Shown piece by piece: positions 59,225 to 64,000 of a stretch of 64,000 nt of DNA. How positions within the stretch are numbered: the stretch's first letter is position 1; every line of letters begins with the position of its first letter. A model generated the notes under the pieces. The model did not search any database, had not been told where the DNA came from, and saw only the letters and a list, made by a program, of their open reading frames with translations. The position numbers and the translations under genes were made by a program. Source of the stretch: Chrysoporthe austroafricana (Eukaryota > Ascomycota > Sordariomycetes > Diaporthales > Cryphonectriaceae); the NCBI GenBank assembly GCA_001051155.2, contig JYIP02000001.1:5146001-5210000 (forward strand), written 5' to 3'.

Positions 59225-61809
59225 TAGGTCTTTATTAGGCCTTTATGGCATTCTTACAGCAATACCTTTCGCAGAGCATAACTTACAGACTGTGGCTCTG
59301 GCACATTTAGGGAACTTAAGTTGGTGGCTTCCTACACGGATGTGTGCAGGTCAATAATTCAGATCTGGTTCAACCTCGTTCAACCTCGTTCAATCCCCAT
59401 GCAGGCTTGCGTCGCTGTTTTAAGGTGGCTGTAGTGGTGAGGGCACCAAGAAGACTAGACCCGAATGGCAAACCCCCTCCCCTCGTATTACATTCCAAAG
59501 AAAGAACAGTCGCACGCGTGGCGGTCAAATTGTCTGAATATTTACATAGGTAGTATCATTCTGTGAAGGGAGCTGAGCTTCTATTGCACACCAATGCCAG
59601 TTTGGCAGACTCAGCCTCACCCTGATATGAACATTGATCGCAAAAATGAGCATAGAAACTGTCCAATTTGCGGATCTGCTCCAACATTTGTTGAACGTGA
59701 CATGTCGTGAGCCAGCATGTCTTGTTTCCCCCAAGTTGGGGTACCAGGCCGAAATAAAACCTCCCCATCATGTATCTGTGGGCTACCCTTGTCGTAGTTA
59801 ACACTTGACTAGATGGCAATAAAAGCCCATGATACCATACCGAGCCTTACTAAAACTGAAACTTTCTATGCATGGGTTCAATACTAGATACTCGCCTGTT
59901 AAAACTTTAGCATGGACTTCCCCACACGTGCTCCTGTAGAGAAAATTCTGATGGTTTCACCGAGTAATTACGATACCTGAATGTATCATCCAATCTACTT
60001 CATGATTCCTGAAACCCTGGAGGACGTAGCGCTGACATATTATTATCTGTCCTTGACCTCTTGGCTGCACTGTGCTCCACCAATGTAATTACTCGTCCTG
60101 CTTGTTCACAGCTCGTTGGACCATTGTGGAGCTCAAGAGACCAGTAGCGAGCATGGCTCGGCCAGCCCAATCATCCGCCCGGAGTTCCCTGGCTGAGTTT
60201 GGTACCCAAGGTTGGCCCGTGAGCCAGTTGTTGACTGGTAATCAATATTCGCAAGATATGCCATCCAGATATATTCCTGGGAGTGCTCCTAAGAGGACAC
60301 TGTTCGTTTATGTCATTATTATTCGAACTGCTCACCTTCACATTAGACCCATCTAGGTAATACTTCTTTGAGCCCCGGGGCTTTTTGAAGATACCAAAGT
60401 CCTCCTGGCATTCAAATACCCATTTTTCAAATTACTATTTCCTCTCAAGGCCTATTTGACCTTTCACCACAATACCGATCTGCTCAAAGGGTTGATAGAC
60501 GTAGGGAAGAGATTTAAAGTCCTGCCAAACAGCTGATATTTTATCACTACGCCACCACTAGGCGATATGAGATGGTGGGACATGGTGGTGCGAGTACAAG
60601 CTCGTACCACGCTTCGTTGGGGCTTTTCATGAGCTGTTAATGCTGTACTCTGTCACCCCGAACGTTAAAACCGACATCAATCTATTTTGATTGCAGCTTC
60701 GAAACGGGTACACTCTATATAGTGGTAATCATTTTCGCAATATTCAAAACCTGGTTTACAGCTACAGCCACCCAACAGCTTGCGTTCGAGGGCGGGGAAA
60801 TAATACAGGCATAGAAATTCGCCCTTAGCATGTTTGCCTAGAGCGTAAGCATGCAGTTTGAAAGGGAAAGCTTACTTATTCAAGACTGTATAGAATACGA
60901 AGCAGCACCTAGCTAAGTCATACTCCGTATTAGTCCGTAGCTGAAAGACCACATCCAGCATTTGAGGTTTCGAAGCGTAATACGCTTCATCCATCTAGGC
61001 ACTTGTACCAGCTGTCAAGCTCTCATCGACCCGCATCCTGCTTCCACAGGGTTATTTGTTGCCGGATTGCGTGGTTGAGATTCTGGTTTTCAAGGAAATT
61101 GAAGGCATTTTCATCTTTCTAAGATCAATGTAGTCCGCCAAAGCTGCAAATACATTTTGGAACCTGGAACATGTTATAACGATGTATTTGTGATGTTGAT
61201 AAGTATATATTACTAATTCAGTCGGTATACTTGGCCACAAAGTCAAAGAGACAGAGTACGGTTAGAAGAACAAGATGAATTCCATATATGCAATTGAATA
61301 CTTTTGGTAATTAGTTGGCATCATTGGCGTATGGCGCAACCTGTTTTGGTGTTATTCACATCTTGGCTTTAAACTTTCACAATCATCTCGCAGTAGCTTC
61401 TTGTGTTTCCTGCTAACTGTTACCGGATCAAACATTGTGCCACTTCTAAGCATACATACGACCATCGAAATGGTGCTCGCGCTCAGACAAGCTTCTCGAC
61501 TGATGCTCAAGTCGATTTTATTGCACGGCATACCATTTGTAAATCGGCTTGATCTCGCTACTACGTTCGTTAAAATTACACCACCAATAGGAGCAACATG
61601 CAACTGTGAGATCTTGTCAGCACAACACGTAAGCCACAGCAGAGCCTCCCTTAGCGTCATCCTTTTTCTCCACAACTACACACTCCTCTTTTACCTCTAT
61701 CGCATTGCTCAATAGAAGCTACGCCGGTATCATATGATTTCTCGAGTATAAGCACACCCATAGGTACCTACCAACCTAAGTAGGTGTTGTTGAGGACGAA
61801 GAAGCCAAG
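59225..61809. other. Gene-poor AT-rich region, 2.6 kb
   Basis: Short frames on both strands without domains or splice logic. A small tandem repeat lies at 59368-59397. Just before the HET gene, ACCTAC and GTAGGT (61766-61785) can pair as a 6-bp hairpin. No transposon gene recognised. Confidence 0.5.
59368..59397 (+). repeat. Three-copy 10-bp tandem repeat
   Basis: GTTCAACCTC occurs twice in tandem, followed by GTTCAATCCC. Confidence 0.6.
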
Positions 61810-63804
61810 ATGGATGGAATAGGCATCCCGGCTCATTTGCCATACTCGTCAAATTCACATGTCTATCAGACCTTGTCAAGCTCAGATTCAACCCGAATAT
61901 TGATCGTGTCTAAATCTGACGATGAAGAAAGTGACATTCAATGTCGCCTGGCCGAGATACGTCTCTCTGAAGTCCGTGACGACGACGATGGATACACGGC
62001 CCTTTCGTACGTATGGGGCACCCAGGAGGTCAGCAGTATAATATTGATAGGGGAACACGTGTTTTTTATCAGCTCCAATCTCGACTCAGCCCTCCGACAT
62101 CTGCGCCGCTGGGACCGTGACATTCGACTCTGGGTTGACGCAGTATGTATCAACCAGGAGGACCTCCTCGAACGCAATCAGCAGGTGCAACAGATGCGCG
62201 ACATATTTGCCGCAGCCTCCGAGACGATTATTTACCTGGGAGACCAGGACGGTGGAAATACCGGTCTCTCCGCTTGGAATTTTCTCGAACGGCACAGCTC
62301 TTGGGCCTGGAATGACCATCAAGACCGAGACGATACGGTCGCCGCAAGGCTGGACGAAAATTTGACATCCTTCCGCGGCGAGCTGAGAGATGTCGAGCTT
62401 GACGTGCTATCACGACCGTGGTTCAGAAGGCTTTGGGTCTTTCAAGAGGCAGTTGTCTCCCGATCTCTGTCTATCCAGTGCGGCCGTCGGCGAATCGCCT
62501 GGTATGACTTCTGTGCGATAGTTCTGTTATCTCCGAAGCTTCATGACCGATACGGTTTCAGCCTCCAGGATCTCCACAATGCAGATATTTTGCGAGATAT
62601 AAGTCTTGCACGCAACGAATATCTACGAAGCCGCGGCCTTCATCAGCTTTTGCCATCTTGGCAGCTACCAAAGGCATTGGATACTTCACCAGGTGCTCTA
62701 AACATCTTGGAATTGCTTGCAAGAACAAGATATCTCCAAGCTTCTGATGCGAGAGACAAAATTTTCGGCTTGATGGGTATAGCCACCGATATCGACACCA
62801 GCGACCCTAGGTTTGCTATTGACTACCGCATAAGCCACTACGATTTGTATGTCAGATTCACAATGCATATCATTGCGGCGATGAAATCATACGACATCAT
62901 CTCCTACGCAGATCGCAGGCCCGAGACAATATTGTTCGGATCAAAAATGCCATCTTGGGTGCCAAATTGGAATTACCAAGATACCGTGCGTTATGGCAGC
63001 GGCCGTACCATCCTGGAAACTCTCCCGGCAGAGACATTGGTGCAGAAGCAAGCTCGCCAGAATCATGTTGACGTCCGTTGGGATGCACGCCTGGGTATTG
63101 TAACACCGGGGCGGATCGTGGGTCAGATTGAGGATTACACAGGGCCGCTATGGCTCCTTGGAAGGGACGAGACCACATTCGAAGCTGCGAGAGTCCACAA
63201 AGTCCAAGACGATGACAGGTTTCATTCCATTATGGCACTGTGGGCTGAATCCCTCTACTTCACTTCCTTCAGCACTTGCGGCGCAGAACGAGTAGTCAAC
63301 AATATAATGTCAGGAGGCGATGAGAAAGAGGTAATTAAAAATCCTCTGCGGGCGGCCGGTTTCTTATCTCATCTGGAGCGGGCGAGGATGCAGAACGCTC
63401 GTTCGGTAGAGCATCACTTGTACACCCGAGGACGCCAAACCGCTAGCTGGTCTGACGGCAACAACAAAGCCATAATACCCATCATCGACAAGGAGTCAAT
63501 CGTGGATGGCAAGAGACTGGCCATCTGCATTACGGCGGAACCTCCCTTTGAGCAGCTGGCTTTGATCCCCGATATGGCAGAAGTAGGAGACTTGATTGTT
63601 CAGATCAGTGGTTCGCGTGTTCCTTACGTCGTCAGATCCCCTGATGGTTGTAGCTGGCCGTCCGAAATTACCGATATGAATTGGATGTTTGCGGAGGGAC
63701 CGACTGTGGAGCGTGTTGAATGCCAGCTTGTCGGAGAATGCGTGCTCAACGAATTTGAGGAGCTGCCTGAAGATATGACGCGGACGGTCCTCGTTATATT
63801 TTAG
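61810..63804 (+). CDS. HET-domain protein (heterokaryon incompatibility type)
   Basis: A single exon of 664 residues begins at an ATG followed by a hydrophilic N-terminus. The HET domain is plain at about 60-215: YTALSYVWG, LWVDAVCINQEDLLERNQQV, an IIYLGD strand, and RPWFRRLWVFQEAV. A block DARDKIFGLMG and a C-terminal region with RRLAIC-like (KRLAICIT) and VPYVVR strands follow, as in typical stand-alone fungal HET proteins. HET domains are TIR-like cell-death effectors in allorecognition and cell-death pathways. No NACHT or repeat region is fused here, but a NACHT gene lies about 4.4 kb away. No frameshift or stop is visible, so the gene looks intact. Confidence 0.92.
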   Translation: MDGIGIPAHLPYSSNSHVYQTLSSSDSTRILIVSKSDDEESDIQCRLAEIRLSEVRDDDDGYTALSYVWGTQEVSSIILIGEHVFFISSNLDSALRHLRRWDRDIRLWVDAVCINQEDLLERNQQVQQMRDIFAAASETIIYLGDQDGGNTGLSAWNFLERHSSWAWNDHQDRDDTVAARLDENLTSFRGELRDVELDVLSRPWFRRLWVFQEAVVSRSLSIQCGRRRIAWYDFCAIVLLSPKLHDRYGFSLQDLHNADILRDISLARNEYLRSRGLHQLLPSWQLPKALDTSPGALNILELLARTRYLQASDARDKIFGLMGIATDIDTSDPRFAIDYRISHYDLYVRFTMHIIAAMKSYDIISYADRRPETILFGSKMPSWVPNWNYQDTVRYGSGRTILETLPAETLVQKQARQNHVDVRWDARLGIVTPGRIVGQIEDYTGPLWLLGRDETTFEAARVHKVQDDDRFHSIMALWAESLYFTSFSTCGAERVVNNIMSGGDEKEVIKNPLRAAGFLSHLERARMQNARSVEHHLYTRGRQTASWSDGNNKAIIPIIDKESIVDGKRLAICITAEPPFEQLALIPDMAEVGDLIVQISGSRVPYVVRSPDGCSWPSEITDMNWMFAEGPTVERVECQLVGECVLNEFEELPEDMTRTVLVIF

Positions 63805-64000
63805 ATACAACGTATGGATTCATGAGGTATTCAAGTCGTCATAAATACTTCACTGGCAAGTGTCCATTAGAGCTACTGTGAACCATGTAGTTGAGGTCCT
63901 TCTAGGTCGTGATCTTATCATATTCTACGAGAGGACTTTGCTTGCGTTGACACATTATTCTGTTAGCAGTTCGTTATCGACTATGTAATTTAGTATCAGC
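63805..64000. other. 3' flank of the HET gene
   Basis: AT-rich non-coding end of the window; nothing recognised. Confidence 0.4.

Overview
This window is nuclear DNA from a filamentous ascomycete, most likely a Sordariomycete. The evidence is short introns (about 50-110 bp) with GTRNGT donors and CTRAC branch sites, typical fungal families (HET, NACHT, Zn2Cys6, SCY1-like, Mak5, Dna2), CT-rich promoters, and very high third-position GC in several housekeeping genes. I found 15 protein-coding genes and no convincing rRNA, tRNA, CRISPR or intact transposon. Exon joins were worked out by hand from splice signals and reading phase; each model's exons sum to a whole number of codons.

Layout. 1-9 kb: a fungal membrane protein (1451-3707) and a Myb-like acidic protein (5753-7103), separated by AT-rich non-coding DNA. 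9-26 kb is a dense housekeeping block: a Sir2/Hst1 sirtuin, an SCY1-like pseudokinase (-), mitochondrial branched-chain aminotransferase, complex I subunit NDUFB11/ESSS (-), Dna2 helicase-nuclease (-) and a two-helix membrane protein. 26-36 kb holds the most unusual locus. A 2273-residue protein on the minus strand joins a ZNFX1/UPF1-like SF1 helicase, an NFX1-type Cys/His region, a coiled coil and three CbxX-type AAA+ domains. It is divergently paired with an RGG-tailed protein whose conserved blocks look like a divergent DXO/Rai1 decapping-nuclease fold. 35.6-39.7 kb is a long gene-free stretch, followed by a Dal81/TamA-like Zn2Cys6 regulator. 42-49 kb holds a long T homopolymer with an assembly N, a GNAT acetyltransferase, and divergent Trm7 (tRNA 2'-O-methyltransferase) and Mak5 (60S biogenesis helicase).

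49-64 kb is gene-sparse and AT-richer. It carries an accessory, immunity-like set: a C2H2-like/NACHT/ankyrin-like protein, a DUF6594-type membrane protein (-) and a HET-domain protein.

Functional links. Trm7 and Mak5 share a 282-bp promoter and both serve translation. The helicase-AAA+ protein and the DXO-like protein share a 906-bp divergent promoter and both look RNA-directed, so they are the best candidate for an undescribed RNA-surveillance or antiviral module. The NACHT and HET genes fit fungal non-self recognition.
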